Below, piece by piece: positions 1 through 7,958 of a DNA stretch of 64,000 bases. The translations under genes were made by a program, and so were the position numbers. The DNA lies in NCBI GenBank assembly GCA_017312345.1, contig BLAA01000001.1, forward strand, positions 930,001 to 994,000. The letters run 5' to 3'. The notes below the pieces were generated by a model. It was not told the origin of the DNA. It did not search any database and saw nothing but the letters and a program-made list of their open reading frames with translations. The first letter of the stretch is position 1, and the number at the start of each line of letters is the position of its first letter. This DNA comes from Candidatus Denitrolinea symbiosum (GTDB lineage Bacteria > Chloroflexota > Anaerolineae > Anaerolineales > Villigracilaceae).

Positions 1-1
1 T

Positions 2-571
2 ATCCTGGCCTTCGACCGCGTCAAAAGCGCAAAGACGCTGATGGACTTATTGAAACTTCTGGCATTCCAAATCGGAAGCGAAGTGTCGCTCACGGAAATC
101 GGGACTCAACTTGGCGTGGATTACAAAACCATCCAGCGTTATCTCGATTTGCTGGAAAAAGCGTTTGTGATCATTCGGCTGGGAGGGTTCAGCAGAAATC
201 TACGGAACGAGGTCACCAACAAGGCAAAATATTATTTTCTGGATATCGGCATCCGCAATGCCTTGATCGCGCAATTCAATGAGTTGGAACACAGAAATGA
301 CATTGGTCAATTGTGGGAAAACTTCACGTTTGTGGAACGGCTTAAGTATCGCAGCTATCGGTCCATCTATGCCAATATGTATTTCTGGCGGACGTACAGC
401 CAGCAGGAAATTGATCTGGTCGAGGAACGCGAGGGAAAACTGTTCGGCTATGAAGCCAAGTGGTCAACCGCCAAATCGTCCGCGCCTCCAAAAGATTGGA
501 CGAGCGCATACCCCAACGCGCGGTTTGAAATAATTACGCCTGAGAATTACCAGGACTTTATCATGCCGTGA
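2..571 (+). CDS. AAA-family ATPase with DUF4143 C-terminal domain (5' partial)
   Basis: The reading frame is open from base 2, so only the C-terminal part of the gene is in the window. It carries the pattern of the DUF4143 domain that follows an AAA_14 ATPase core: a helix-turn-helix-like stretch near VSLTEIGTQLGVDYKTIQRY, then a tract with YYFLDIGIRNALI, GQLWENFTFVERL, FWRTYSQQEIDLVEE and GYEAKW. The last motifs resemble a PD-(D/E)XK nuclease fold (D, then E-x-K). These proteins are widespread, often mobile and of uncertain function; some have been proposed to act in toxin-antitoxin-like settings. The ATPase half with Walker motifs must lie upstream. The family call is firm, the role is not. 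Confidence 0.8.
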   Translation: MLAFDRVKSAKTLMDLLKLLAFQIGSEVSLTEIGTQLGVDYKTIQRYLDLLEKAFVIIRLGGFSRNLRNEVTNKAKYYFLDIGIRNALIAQFNELEHRNDIGQLWENFTFVERLKYRSYRSIYANMYFWRTYSQQEIDLVEEREGKLFGYEAKWSTAKSSAPPKDWTSAYPNARFEIITPENYQDFIMP

Positions 572-674
572 ATTTTCTCCCTTCCCAAAATCCGTGCTTG
601 TTGGATTTGGGGGAGGTTAGGGAGGGAGCGTCTTATCCTCCCCTAATTCCCCCGATTTGAATCAGGATATAATG

Positions 675-700
675 AGCGCGCCTTCGGGCGCGTTCTTTAT
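675..700 (+). terminator. UUCG-capped hairpin with T-rich tail
   Basis: The 6-bp stem CGCGCC/GGCGCG (677-682 and 687-692) closes a TTCG tetraloop and is followed by TTCTTTATTTTTT. This has the form of an intrinsic terminator. It ends the upstream DUF4143 gene and lies just before the ribosome binding site of the protease gene, so it could also be a leader structure. Confidence 0.6.
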
Positions 701-713
701 TTTTTGGAGACAA

Positions 714-2066
714 ATGAACATTTCCGCACTTGCTGGTTTAATCTTCTTCCTCGCCTTCGCGGGGTTGATCCTCATCCATGAATTTGGACACTTCATCGTC
801 TCGCGCTGGTCGGGCGTGGAGGTGGAGGAGTTCGGCGTCGGTTTGCCGCCGCGCGGCTGGCGTTTCTGGCGCGCCAAAGGATCGCTCACGGTCGGGACGC
901 GCGCCCTCGTCATCCCCGCCAACTTCGACCTGCCCTTCGACGAAAAATCCGCCCTCGGACGCGGCGTGGACGTGACCGCGCGCCGCGCCGGCGACCGCCT
1001 CGTCCTGGACTCCATCGCGCTGGCCGCTTCCGAAGACGGTCAATTCCGCGCCTCCCATCCCGAGCCGACGGAATCCCCGGACGGCAAACTCCGCTTCGAC
1101 GGGATCCTCCAGCGCGTCTCGCAGGGGACCGAGTTCACCCTCAACTGGCTGCCCCTCGGCGGATTCGTCCGCCCGAAAGGGGAGAACGACCCCAACGTTC
1201 AGGGCGGACTCGCCGCCGCCTCGCCGTGGAAACGCCTCGCCGTCCTCTTCGCGGGTCCCACCATGAATCTCATCGCGGGACTCCTCATCTTCATCTTCCT
1301 CGTCCGCGTGGACGGGTATCACGACCTCAGCCGCGTCATGCTGGCGGAGGTCGCGCCCGGTTCGCCCGCGGCCTCGGCGGGGATGCAGGCCGGGGATGTG
1401 GTGACGCAGGCCGCGGGTCAGCCCGTGACCGACTTCGACTCGCTCAGCGCCATCATCAAAGCGCACCTCGACCAGCCCGTGCAGTTCGTCCTCCAGCGCG
1501 GCGCGGAGACGATTACCGTCACCGCCACGCCGCGCAGCAACCCGCCCCAGGGCCAGGGCGCGGTGGGAATCCGCATGAGCGAATACGTCCAGCCCGTGAC
1601 GACCTGGGGCGAAACCTTCCGCTACGCCGCGGTCAGCGTCGGCGACCAGGCGCGCGCCCTGCTGTTGCTGCCCGCCAAACTGATCCGCGGCACCCTCGCC
1701 CCCGAAGAGGGACGCTTCATCGGCTTGAAAGGCATCTACGACATTTTCAACCTGTCCGTCAGCGCGGACGTCCAAAGCCGCGAGCCAGAGCCTTCAACGC
1801 CCGCCGCGCCGCAAGGCCCCACCTACAGCACGCTCTACCTCATCGCCACGCTCACCATCTCCATCGGCCTCTTCAACCTCTTCCCGTTCCCCGCGCTCGA
1901 CGGCGGACGCATCATCTTCGTCCTCCCCGAACTCATCACGCGCCGCCGCGTGCCGCACCAATTCGAAAACGCCGTCCACGCCACGGGCATGATCGTCCTG
2001 CTGCTCTTTATGCTCTACATCAACGTGATGGACTTCGTCAACCCGATCGTCCTCCCTGCCCCATGA
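714..2066 (+). CDS. rseP: Site-2 protease, M50 family (RseP-like)
   Basis: A membrane zinc metalloprotease of 450 residues that cleaves substrates inside the bilayer; in well-studied bacteria it acts after a site-1 protease on anti-sigma factors and clears signal-peptide remnants. The zinc motif HEFGH sits at residues 22-26 in the first membrane segment. A PDZ domain follows (about residues 205-290, with LAEVAPGSPAASAGMQAGD), and the third zinc-ligand region NLFPFPALDGG is in the C-terminal membrane part. About 120 residues separate the first segment from the conserved FVRPKGE motif, longer than in E. coli RseP. The ATG at 714 is chosen over a TTG at 657 because GGAGA precedes it. It overlaps the next gene by ATGA. 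The ECF sigma/DUF5667 pair at 15 kb is a conceivable pathway partner, which is inference. Confidence 0.9.
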   Translation: MNISALAGLIFFLAFAGLILIHEFGHFIVSRWSGVEVEEFGVGLPPRGWRFWRAKGSLTVGTRALVIPANFDLPFDEKSALGRGVDVTARRAGDRLVLDSIALAASEDGQFRASHPEPTESPDGKLRFDGILQRVSQGTEFTLNWLPLGGFVRPKGENDPNVQGGLAAASPWKRLAVLFAGPTMNLIAGLLIFIFLVRVDGYHDLSRVMLAEVAPGSPAASAGMQAGDVVTQAAGQPVTDFDSLSAIIKAHLDQPVQFVLQRGAETITVTATPRSNPPQGQGAVGIRMSEYVQPVTTWGETFRYAAVSVGDQARALLLLPAKLIRGTLAPEEGRFIGLKGIYDIFNLSVSADVQSREPEPSTPAAPQGPTYSTLYLIATLTISIGLFNLFPFPALDGGRIIFVLPELITRRRVPHQFENAVHATGMIVLLLFMLYINVMDFVNPIVLPAP

Positions 2067-3088
2067 CCAAAACCCACTTCCAATCCGTGATAGACGCCCT
2101 GCTCGACTCGGGCAAACCCTTCCCGAAAAAATACCTCCCGTTCTTTTCGGACATTGACGCCGCCTCGCTCCAACTTCTGCTGGACGCCTGGCCCCGCGTC
2201 TCCCTGACCCGCAAGCGGACCCTGCTCGAGGACCTCGACCAACTCCTCGTCGAAGACAGCCTCGTCTCTTTCGACGACCTCGCCCGCGCCCTGTTGACGG
2301 ACCTCGACGCGCCCGTCCGCGCGGGAGCGACGCGCCTGCTGGCCGAATGCGGGGACCAGAAACTGCTTCCCCTGTACGAAAAGATCATCGCCGGCGACCC
2401 CAGTCCCGAGGTCCGCGCGGAAGCCGCGCACAGCCTCGGTTTCTTCGTGGCGCTGGGCGAGTTGGAACAGATCTCCGAGGCCGCGCTCCGCCGCGCCGAA
2501 GAGTCGCTCCTGGCGGCCGCGCGCGATGACAATGTCGAAGTCCGCCGCCGCGCCCTCGAATCGCTGGGCTTCTCGGCCCGCGAGGAAGTCCCCGCGCTGA
2601 TCGAGGCCGCCCTCCGCCGCGAATCTCGCGACTGGCGCGTCAGCGCCTTGATCGCCATGGGACGTTCCAGCGACGAGCGCTGGGCGGAGCCGGTCATCCG
2701 CATGTTGCTGAGCGAAGACCGCGACGTCCGTCTCGAGGCGGCGCGGGCCGCGGGCGAACTGTCGCTCCCGGCGGCGCGTCTCCCCCTCCTCCGTATGTTG
2801 GAGGAGGAGACCGATCCCGAAATTTTCTCCGCCATCGTCTGGTCGCTTTCGCAGGTCGGCGGCGAGGACGTGCGCGTCTACCTCGAAAACCTCCTCGACC
2901 AGACCGATGACGACGACGAGATTGACTTCATCGAGGACGCGCTGGCAAACCTCGCCTTCACCGAAGACCTGGGGCTCTTCGATCTCCTCGCGGTCGACCC
3001 CGAAGAGGATTGGCTCCTGTTGGAGGAAGACGAAGAAGGGGCAAAGCCCGCGCCGAAAAAAAGCAAAAAGACCGGGAAGAAGAAATAA
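2063..3088 (+). CDS. HEAT-repeat protein
   Basis: 341 residues, translationally coupled to the protease gene by a 4-base overlap. From about residue 80 onward it is built of short paired helices typical of HEAT/PBS-lyase repeats, such as DAPVRAGATRLLAECGD, SPEVRAEAAHSLGFF, NVEVRRRALESLGFS and DVRLEAARAAGELS. The tail is acidic and then lysine-rich (ending KKSKKTGKKK). Such proteins are scaffolds for protein-protein contacts; some help load prosthetic groups. No catalytic motif is seen. Its place after rseP suggests a role near that protease, but this is only context. The frame is open far upstream inside rseP; that extension is Arg/Pro-rich and is rejected. Confidence 0.85.
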   Translation: MTKTHFQSVIDALLDSGKPFPKKYLPFFSDIDAASLQLLLDAWPRVSLTRKRTLLEDLDQLLVEDSLVSFDDLARALLTDLDAPVRAGATRLLAECGDQKLLPLYEKIIAGDPSPEVRAEAAHSLGFFVALGELEQISEAALRRAEESLLAAARDDNVEVRRRALESLGFSAREEVPALIEAALRRESRDWRVSALIAMGRSSDERWAEPVIRMLLSEDRDVRLEAARAAGELSLPAARLPLLRMLEEETDPEIFSAIVWSLSQVGGEDVRVYLENLLDQTDDDDEIDFIEDALANLAFTEDLGLFDLLAVDPEEDWLLLEEDEEGAKPAPKKSKKTGKKK

Positions 3089-3108
3089 ACCCCGGCCAGA
3101 GACAGCGC

Positions 3109-3163
3109 CTTTACCCGATCTTCATGCGCGCTTCATCCGTTCTTCACTGAGACTTCATATATT
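3109..3163 (+). promoter_or_regulatory. 11-bp direct-repeat array and -10 box before the response regulator gene
   Basis: Five units start exactly 11 bases apart at 3109, 3120, 3131, 3142 and 3153, headed CTTTA, CTTCA, CTTCA, CTTCA and CTTCA. The last unit contains the -10 hexamer TATATT at 3158-3163. No good -35 box is needed, since the repeats cover that position. OmpR/PhoB-family regulators are known to bind tandem 11-bp direct repeats in this position. Autoregulation by the gene at 3249 is the simplest reading. Confidence 0.75.
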
Positions 3164-3248
3164 GGGGACGTAAACCAACCGCAACGGGAAAATCCCATCG
3201 GCAGCCGGGCGACGCGCGGCGGACAGCCAGGCGCAACAGGACTACGAC

Positions 3249-3932
3249 ATGACAAAAATTCTCGTCATTGACGACGAACCCTCGATCACCAAACTGGTCA
3301 GCGCGTATCTCCAGCCCGAAGGCTACGAGGTCCACGTCGCCGCGGACGGGCCGTCGGGGTTGAAAGCCGCGCGCGCCTTCAAGCCCGACCTCGTCATCCT
3401 CGATGTGATGCTGCCCGGCATGGACGGAATCGAACTGCTGTCGCGCCTGCGGCGGGAGTCGGACGTGTACGTCATCCTGCTGACCGCGCGCACCGAGGAG
3501 ACCGACAAGATCGTCGGGCTGTCGGTCGGCGCGGACGATTACGTGACCAAACCGTTCAGCCCGCGCGAACTGGCGGCGCGCGTCAAAGCGGCGTTGAGAC
3601 GTCTCAATGCCGGGGGAGCGGTCGGGTCCGAGCGGGACGTGTTGTCGTTCCGCCATCTCCATATGGACGCCGCGGCGCGCACGGTCGCCGTGGACGACCG
3701 TCCCGTCGAGTTGACCGCCATCGAGTTCAACCTGCTTAAAGCCCTGGCGGAAAACCGCGGCCGGGCGCTTTCGCGCGAGCAGCTGCTCGAAAAGGTCTGG
3801 GGCGGCGAATACTTCGGCGAAATGCGCGTGGTGGACGTGCATCTCGGCCACATCCGCCAAAAACTGGGACACGACGACCTGATCGCCACCGTGCGCGGCG
3901 TGGGATACCGCTTCGACGATGAGCCGCTGTAG
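3249..3932 (+). CDS. OmpR/PhoB-family response regulator
   Basis: 227 residues: receiver domain (1-120) with the acidic pair DD at 8-9, phosphoacceptor D52 in LVILDVMLPGMDG, T/S and K switch residues (LLTART, VTKPFSPRE), and a winged-helix DNA-binding domain (130-227) ending VRGVGYRF. It is followed 9 bases later by the sensor kinase gene. Five 11-bp direct repeats upstream match the way this family binds DNA, and similar arrays precede the ECF sigma gene, the MacAB-like operon and a small membrane peptide. I infer that this protein controls those promoters, as CpxR-like regulators control envelope stress genes, but no binding data exist here. Confidence 0.93.
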   Translation: MTKILVIDDEPSITKLVSAYLQPEGYEVHVAADGPSGLKAARAFKPDLVILDVMLPGMDGIELLSRLRRESDVYVILLTARTEETDKIVGLSVGADDYVTKPFSPRELAARVKAALRRLNAGGAVGSERDVLSFRHLHMDAAARTVAVDDRPVELTAIEFNLLKALAENRGRALSREQLLEKVWGGEYFGEMRVVDVHLGHIRQKLGHDDLIATVRGVGYRFDDEPL

Positions 3933-3941
3933 CGAGGAACT

Positions 3942-5066
3942 ATGATGGAATATATCCGCAGCCGCCTGGGCGCGAAACTTTTGATGTCTTACCTGGCCGT
4001 GATCCTGGCGGGCGCGCTGGCGCTGGCGGTCGCCAGTCAGTTCAGCCTGCGGGCCTCGTTCAACCGCCACATGGGAGGGATGATGAGCGGCGGCGCGGGA
4101 ATGATGACCAGCGGGCCGGGACGCGGTCCGCAACTCTATCGCGATTTCCGCGCCGGCTTCAACGAAGCGCTGATCTACGCCGCGCTGGCGGCCGTGACCG
4201 TGGGCGCGGGCCTCGGCTGGTTCTTCAGCCGCAACGTCACCGCCACCCTCGGCGCCATGTCGCGCGCCACGCAGCGGATCGCCGAGGGAAGTTACGAGGA
4301 GCGCGTCAAAGTGGAGGGCCGCGACGAACTCGCCCAACTCGCGGCGCGCTTCAACCAGATGACCGAAAAACTCGAACAGGTCGAAGCCATGCGGCGCCGA
4401 CTCATCGGCGACGTCAGTCACGAACTCCGCACGCCGCTCACCGTCATCAAAGGTTCGATGGAGGGATTGATGGACGGCGTCCTGCCCGCCACGCGCGAAA
4501 CCTACCAGCAGATCCACGCCGAGACCGACCGCCTCAACCGGCTGGTGGACGACCTGCAGGAACTCAGCCGTGTGGAAGCCAACGCCTACAAACTGGAGAT
4601 CGGCGCGGCGGACGCGGCCTCCCTCGCGCAGACCGTGTACAAGCGGCTCCTGCCTCAGTTCCAGGCCCGCGGCGTTTCGCTGGAACTCGACCTGGCCCGC
4701 GACCTCCCGCCCGTCCTCGCGGACGAAGACCGCGCCGTGCAGGCGCTGACCAACCTGGCGGGGAACGCCCTGCAATACACGCCCGAAGGCGGACGGTGCG
4801 TCGTCTCCGCCCGCAGGGTTAACGACCAGGTCCACATTTCCGTGCGGGACACGGGCATCGGGATTCCCACCGAACACCTCCCCCACATCTTCGACCGCTT
4901 CTACCGCGCGGACAAATCCCGTTTGCGCCGCGCCGGGGTCGGGAGCGGAATCGGCCTGACGATCGCCCGCGCCCTCGTCGAAGCGCAAGGCGGACGCATC
5001 TGGGCCGAGTCGGCGGGCGAAGGACAGGGAAGCGTCTTCACGTTCACGCTGCCAATCGCGAAATAG
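3942..5066 (+). CDS. Sensor histidine kinase with Met-rich periplasmic loop
   Basis: 374 residues. Two membrane segments (about 13-33 and 76-96) enclose a short extracytoplasmic loop that is unusually rich in Met, Gly and His (residues 43-58, with HMGGMMSGGAGMM). HAMP follows (97-150), then HisKA with H160 in GDVSHELRTPL, and HATPase with NALQYTPEGG, VRDTGIGIP and GSGIGLTIA. It should phosphorylate the regulator encoded just upstream. Met/His-rich loops of this kind are seen in copper- and silver-sensing kinases, so metal sensing is plausible given the copper genes of the window; envelope stress is the alternative. Either of two adjacent ATG codons (3942, 3945) could start it, behind GAGGA. 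Confidence 0.92.
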   Translation: MMEYIRSRLGAKLLMSYLAVILAGALALAVASQFSLRASFNRHMGGMMSGGAGMMTSGPGRGPQLYRDFRAGFNEALIYAALAAVTVGAGLGWFFSRNVTATLGAMSRATQRIAEGSYEERVKVEGRDELAQLAARFNQMTEKLEQVEAMRRRLIGDVSHELRTPLTVIKGSMEGLMDGVLPATRETYQQIHAETDRLNRLVDDLQELSRVEANAYKLEIGAADAASLAQTVYKRLLPQFQARGVSLELDLARDLPPVLADEDRAVQALTNLAGNALQYTPEGGRCVVSARRVNDQVHISVRDTGIGIPTEHLPHIFDRFYRADKSRLRRAGVGSGIGLTIARALVEAQGGRIWAESAGEGQGSVFTFTLPIAK

Positions 5067-5078
5067 AATCCCTGCTAC

Positions 5079-5996
5079 ATGCCCCTCTCCGAACTCCTCG
5101 TCACATTCGCCAACAACCTGCTGCCCATCCTGCTCATCGGCGCGGCGGGGTTCCTGCTTGGACGGGCGGTCTCCATCGACGCGCGCAGCCTGGGACGCGT
5201 CATCTTCTATTTCTTCAGCCCGGTCCTGGTCTTCAACCTGCTCATCCACAACAACCTGCCCTTCGGCGAGATGGCGCTCACGGTCGGGTTCTGCCTGGCG
5301 ATCTTCACGGTGATGACCGCGCTGGCGTTCATCCTCAGCAAACTCTTTCGCCTCGACCGTCCCACCACCATGGCCGTCGTATTGACCGCTTCGCTGGCGA
5401 ACACGGGCAACTACGGACTGCCGCTCGTCTCCTTTGCCTTCGGCGCGAACGCCCTCGCCCACGCCACCATCTACTACGTGGTCACTTCGATCCTGTTCAA
5501 CACGGCGGGAGTCCTCATCGCCTCGCTGGGACACCTCGACTTCAAACAGGCCGCGCTCGGCATGTTAAAAGTGCCGACGGTCTACGCCGTCCTGCTGGCG
5601 GCTTTGCTCAACCGCTTCCACATCGCCCTGCCCGTCCCGCTCGAACGCGCCGTGGAACTCGCCGCCAACGGGACCATCCCAATGATGCTCGTCCTGCTGG
5701 GCGTGGAACTGACGCGCGTCCAGTGGTCGCACAGCCTGCGCGCCCTCGGCCTCGCCACAAGCCTCCGCCTGCTGGCGGGCCCGCTGGTCGGACTCCTGCT
5801 CGCCATCCCGTTCGGGCTGACGGGCGCGGCGCGCCAGGGCAACCTCGTCCAAACCGCCACGCCGGCCGCGGTCACCAACACCGTGCTGGCGACCGAATAC
5901 AATCTGGACGCCTCCCTCGTCACTGCCATCATCTTCATCGGCACGATTCTCAGCCCTCTCACGCTCACGCCCTTGCTGGTATATTTGGGGAGGTAA
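5079..5996 (+). CDS. AEC-family transporter (auxin efflux carrier fold)
   Basis: 305 residues with about ten hydrophobic segments and the two-half inverted architecture of the AEC/Mem_trans family. Typical landmarks are LLPILLIGAAGFLLGR near the N terminus, TASLANTGNYGLPLVSFAFG in the middle and TATPAAVTNTVLATEYN in the second half. Bacterial members export or exchange organic acids such as malate or malonate; the substrate cannot be told from the sequence. It follows the kinase gene by 12 bases and the next gene starts 4 bases after its stop, so it may be cotranscribed with both. Confidence 0.88.
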   Translation: MPLSELLVTFANNLLPILLIGAAGFLLGRAVSIDARSLGRVIFYFFSPVLVFNLLIHNNLPFGEMALTVGFCLAIFTVMTALAFILSKLFRLDRPTTMAVVLTASLANTGNYGLPLVSFAFGANALAHATIYYVVTSILFNTAGVLIASLGHLDFKQAALGMLKVPTVYAVLLAALLNRFHIALPVPLERAVELAANGTIPMMLVLLGVELTRVQWSHSLRALGLATSLRLLAGPLVGLLLAIPFGLTGAARQGNLVQTATPAAVTNTVLATEYNLDASLVTAIIFIGTILSPLTLTPLLVYLGR

Positions 5997-6000
5997 ACCC

Positions 6001-7239
6001 ATGTTAACCACAAAGGACACGAAGGAACACAAAGGAAAACCCGCCTTACTCTGCGCGTTACTCGGAGCGTTGATCCTGCTTGGGTTGGCGCGGCCGGTTG
6101 AGGCGCAGGCGGGAGGCGAGGTGACCGAAACGCGGGTGGACTATCGCTTCGGGGAGGAAGTCCGCTTCTTCGCGCGCATCCAGGCCTCCGCCGCCGTCCA
6201 ATCCGCGAGCGTGACGTTCCGTCCCGAAAACGGACTCGCGCAGACCCAGCCGCTCACGGTCAACCCCGACGGGACGGCGGATTACCGCTACGACGCGCGG
6301 CTCAACCTGCTGCCGCCCTTCGCCCGCATCGTCTACTGGTTCGACGTGACGCTCGCCGACGGGACGCGCTTCGCCAGCCCGCAGCAGGATTTCATCTACG
6401 CCGACAACCGCTTCGAGTGGCGGACGCTGGAGGAGGGCGCGCTGCGCGTCCACTGGTACGACGGCGACGCGGCCTTCGGCGCGGCCGCGCTGGACGCGGC
6501 GCGGCGCGGCCTCGACTCCGCGCGCCAGTTGATCCCCGCCGCCTCCGCCGACGCGATTGATGTTTACGTCTACGCCTCGGCCAGCGACCTGCAAAGCGCG
6601 CTGACGCTGGGCGGGCAGAGTTGGGTGGCCGGGCACGCCAGCCCCGAGTTGGGCGTGGCGATGCTCTCCGTCCCGCCCGGCCTCGAGCAGAATATTTTGT
6701 TGCAGCGGCAGATGCCGCACGAACTGGCGCACGTCCTGTTGTATCAAAGCCTCGGGACGAACTACAGCCGCCTGCCCGTCTGGCTGCAGGAGGGGATCGC
6801 CACCAACGCGGAACTCTACCCGAATCCCGACATGGACGCGTCGCTGGCGGCGGCCGCGGCCTCGAACTCGCTCCTGTCTCTCGACGACCTGTGCGCGTCC
6901 TTCCCGCACGACACGGGACGCGCCTTCCTGGCCTACGCGGAATCCAAATCCTTCGTCCGCTTCCTGCTCGACAATTTCGGCGCTCCGGGCCTCTTCGCCC
7001 TCGCCTCGGCCTACGCCGACGGGATGAGCTGCGAGGAAGGGGCGCGGCGCGCGCTCAAGCAGCCGCTCAGCCAGTTGGAAGTGAACTGGCGCGAATCGAC
7101 TCTCGGCGAAAATCGAAGCCGCGTGGTGGCGGCGAATCTCTTTCCCTATCTCCTCGTGCTGGGACTGACGCTGCTGGTCCCCGTGTGGGGCGCGCTCAAC
7201 CGCCTGATCGAACGGAGGAAACATGCCGCCCGCAAATGA
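6001..7239 (+). CDS. Secreted gluzincin-like peptidase (peptidase MA-like)
   Basis: 412 residues with a hydrophobic N-terminal segment ending near ARPVEAQ, an immunoglobulin-like region (about 40-130), a zinc motif HELAH at residues 240-244 and a downstream glutamate in WLQEGIATNAE, the arrangement of gluzincin metallopeptidases. A membrane segment (LFPYLLVLGLTLLVPVWGAL) and a basic tail close the protein, so the enzyme is probably held outside the membrane by its C terminus. The ATG at 6001 follows GGGGAGG. The first dozen residues are encoded by a dispersed ACCACAAAGGACACGAAGG-type repeat, so the true start or promoter may have been altered by that repeat. It overlaps acyP by 17 bases. Confidence 0.8.
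   Translation: MLTTKDTKEHKGKPALLCALLGALILLGLARPVEAQAGGEVTETRVDYRFGEEVRFFARIQASAAVQSASVTFRPENGLAQTQPLTVNPDGTADYRYDARLNLLPPFARIVYWFDVTLADGTRFASPQQDFIYADNRFEWRTLEEGALRVHWYDGDAAFGAAALDAARRGLDSARQLIPAASADAIDVYVYASASDLQSALTLGGQSWVAGHASPELGVAMLSVPPGLEQNILLQRQMPHELAHVLLYQSLGTNYSRLPVWLQEGIATNAELYPNPDMDASLAAAAASNSLLSLDDLCASFPHDTGRAFLAYAESKSFVRFLLDNFGAPGLFALASAYADGMSCEEGARRALKQPLSQLEVNWRESTLGENRSRVVAANLFPYLLVLGLTLLVPVWGALNRLIERRKHAARK
6005..6036 (+). repeat. Dispersed ACCACAAAGGACACGAAGG-type repeat
   Basis: The stretch following the start codon is built of AACCACAAAGGACACGAAGG and a second ACACAAAGG. I recall this short sequence as a common dispersed element in environmental bacterial genomes, normally between genes. 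Here it lies in frame at the 5' end of a coding region. Confidence 0.45.
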
Positions 7240-7519
7240 CCTCGTCCGCGCGCATGTGTGGGTGAAGGGACGCGTGCAGGGCGTGGGCTTCCGCGCCTAC
7301 GTGGAATTTTCCGCGCGGCAGGCGGGCGTCGCGGGCTGGGTGAGGAACGTCGGCTACGATACGGTGGAAGCGGTCGCGGAGGGCGGACGCGCCGACGTGG
7401 AGCGCTTCGTCGAGTGGATGAAGCAGGGGCCGCGCGCGTCGCGGGTGGACGAGTCCAGGGCGGAATATGGCGAAGCGACGGGTGAATTTCAGGGGTTCGA
7501 GGTAAGGCGGAGCATGTAA
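7223..7519 (+). CDS. acyP: Acylphosphatase
   Basis: 98 residues covering the whole ferredoxin-like alpha/beta fold. The phosphate-binding loop GRVQGVGFR holds the catalytic arginine (R24) and the catalytic asparagine is N42 in GWVRN. The enzyme hydrolyses acyl phosphates such as acetyl or carbamoyl phosphate in the cytoplasm. Its ATG lies 17 bases inside the peptidase gene, behind GGAGG, so translation is coupled. Apart from position there is no reason to link it to the peptidase. Confidence 0.95.
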   Translation: MPPANDLVRAHVWVKGRVQGVGFRAYVEFSARQAGVAGWVRNVGYDTVEAVAEGGRADVERFVEWMKQGPRASRVDESRAEYGEATGEFQGFEVRRSM

Positions 7520-7523
7520 CGCG

Positions 7524-7958
7524 TCAGGCGTTTTCCTTCGAGTCGGACTCCCGTCCCGAAATAAGTCCTGCCGCCTTAAGTTTCCGCGTCCGTCCCTTCC
7601 TGATCTCGCACTCCCAAATCCTGACCACTTTCCAGCCCTTTTGGGTCAGTTCTTTCGTAACCGCCCTGTCTCTGGCTTTGTTCCGCGCGATCTTCTTCCG
7701 CCAATATTCCGCGTGTTCAGATGGGGTGACGTTCCGGCAATTGTGACCATGCCAAAAACAACCGTCCGCGAAAACCGCTATCCGTTTTTCAGGGAAGACG
7801 AAGTCCGGGCGCCCGGCGAGGGTGGAATTCCGCCGCCAGCCGGTGATGCGATGAGACTTGAAAATCTCGATCAACTTGATTTCCGTTGACCGGTTGCCCT
7901 TCGATTTCACCGCCCTCATCACGTCCGAACGCTGTTTTCTGGAAAAAGTGTCCGTCAT
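7524..7958 (-). CDS. vsr: Very short patch repair endonuclease
   Basis: 144 residues. Vsr nicks next to T:G mismatches that arise when 5-methylcytosine deaminates. The conserved N-terminal DTFSRKQRSDVMRAVKSKG, the catalytic aspartate region GRPDFVFP (D52) and FADGCFWHGH with the zinc/catalytic residues are all present, followed by the basic NKARD helix and WEC. The gene overlaps the 3' end of the C5 methyltransferase gene by 4 bases, the usual pairing of repair and modification enzymes. No restriction endonuclease gene is adjacent. Confidence 0.95.
   Translation of the reverse strand: MTDTFSRKQRSDVMRAVKSKGNRSTEIKLIEIFKSHRITGWRRNSTLAGRPDFVFPEKRIAVFADGCFWHGHNCRNVTPSEHAEYWRKKIARNKARDRAVTKELTQKGWKVVRIWECEIRKGRTRKLKAAGLISGRESDSKENA

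Noticed and set aside
1226-2062. Upstream extension of the HEAT-repeat protein frame into rseP
   Set aside because: The extension is Arg/Pro/His-rich without similarity, and the ATGA overlap at 2063 gives a natural start.
3144-5534. A 796-codon open frame on the minus strand opposite the two-component genes
   Set aside because: It is His/Arg/Gly-rich, shows no domain and lies opposite genes with complete regulator and kinase motifs; long antisense frames are expected in GC-rich DNA. The same holds for the antisense frames at 738-1775, 6058-7224, 12327-13787, 18867-19919 and 27616-29187.
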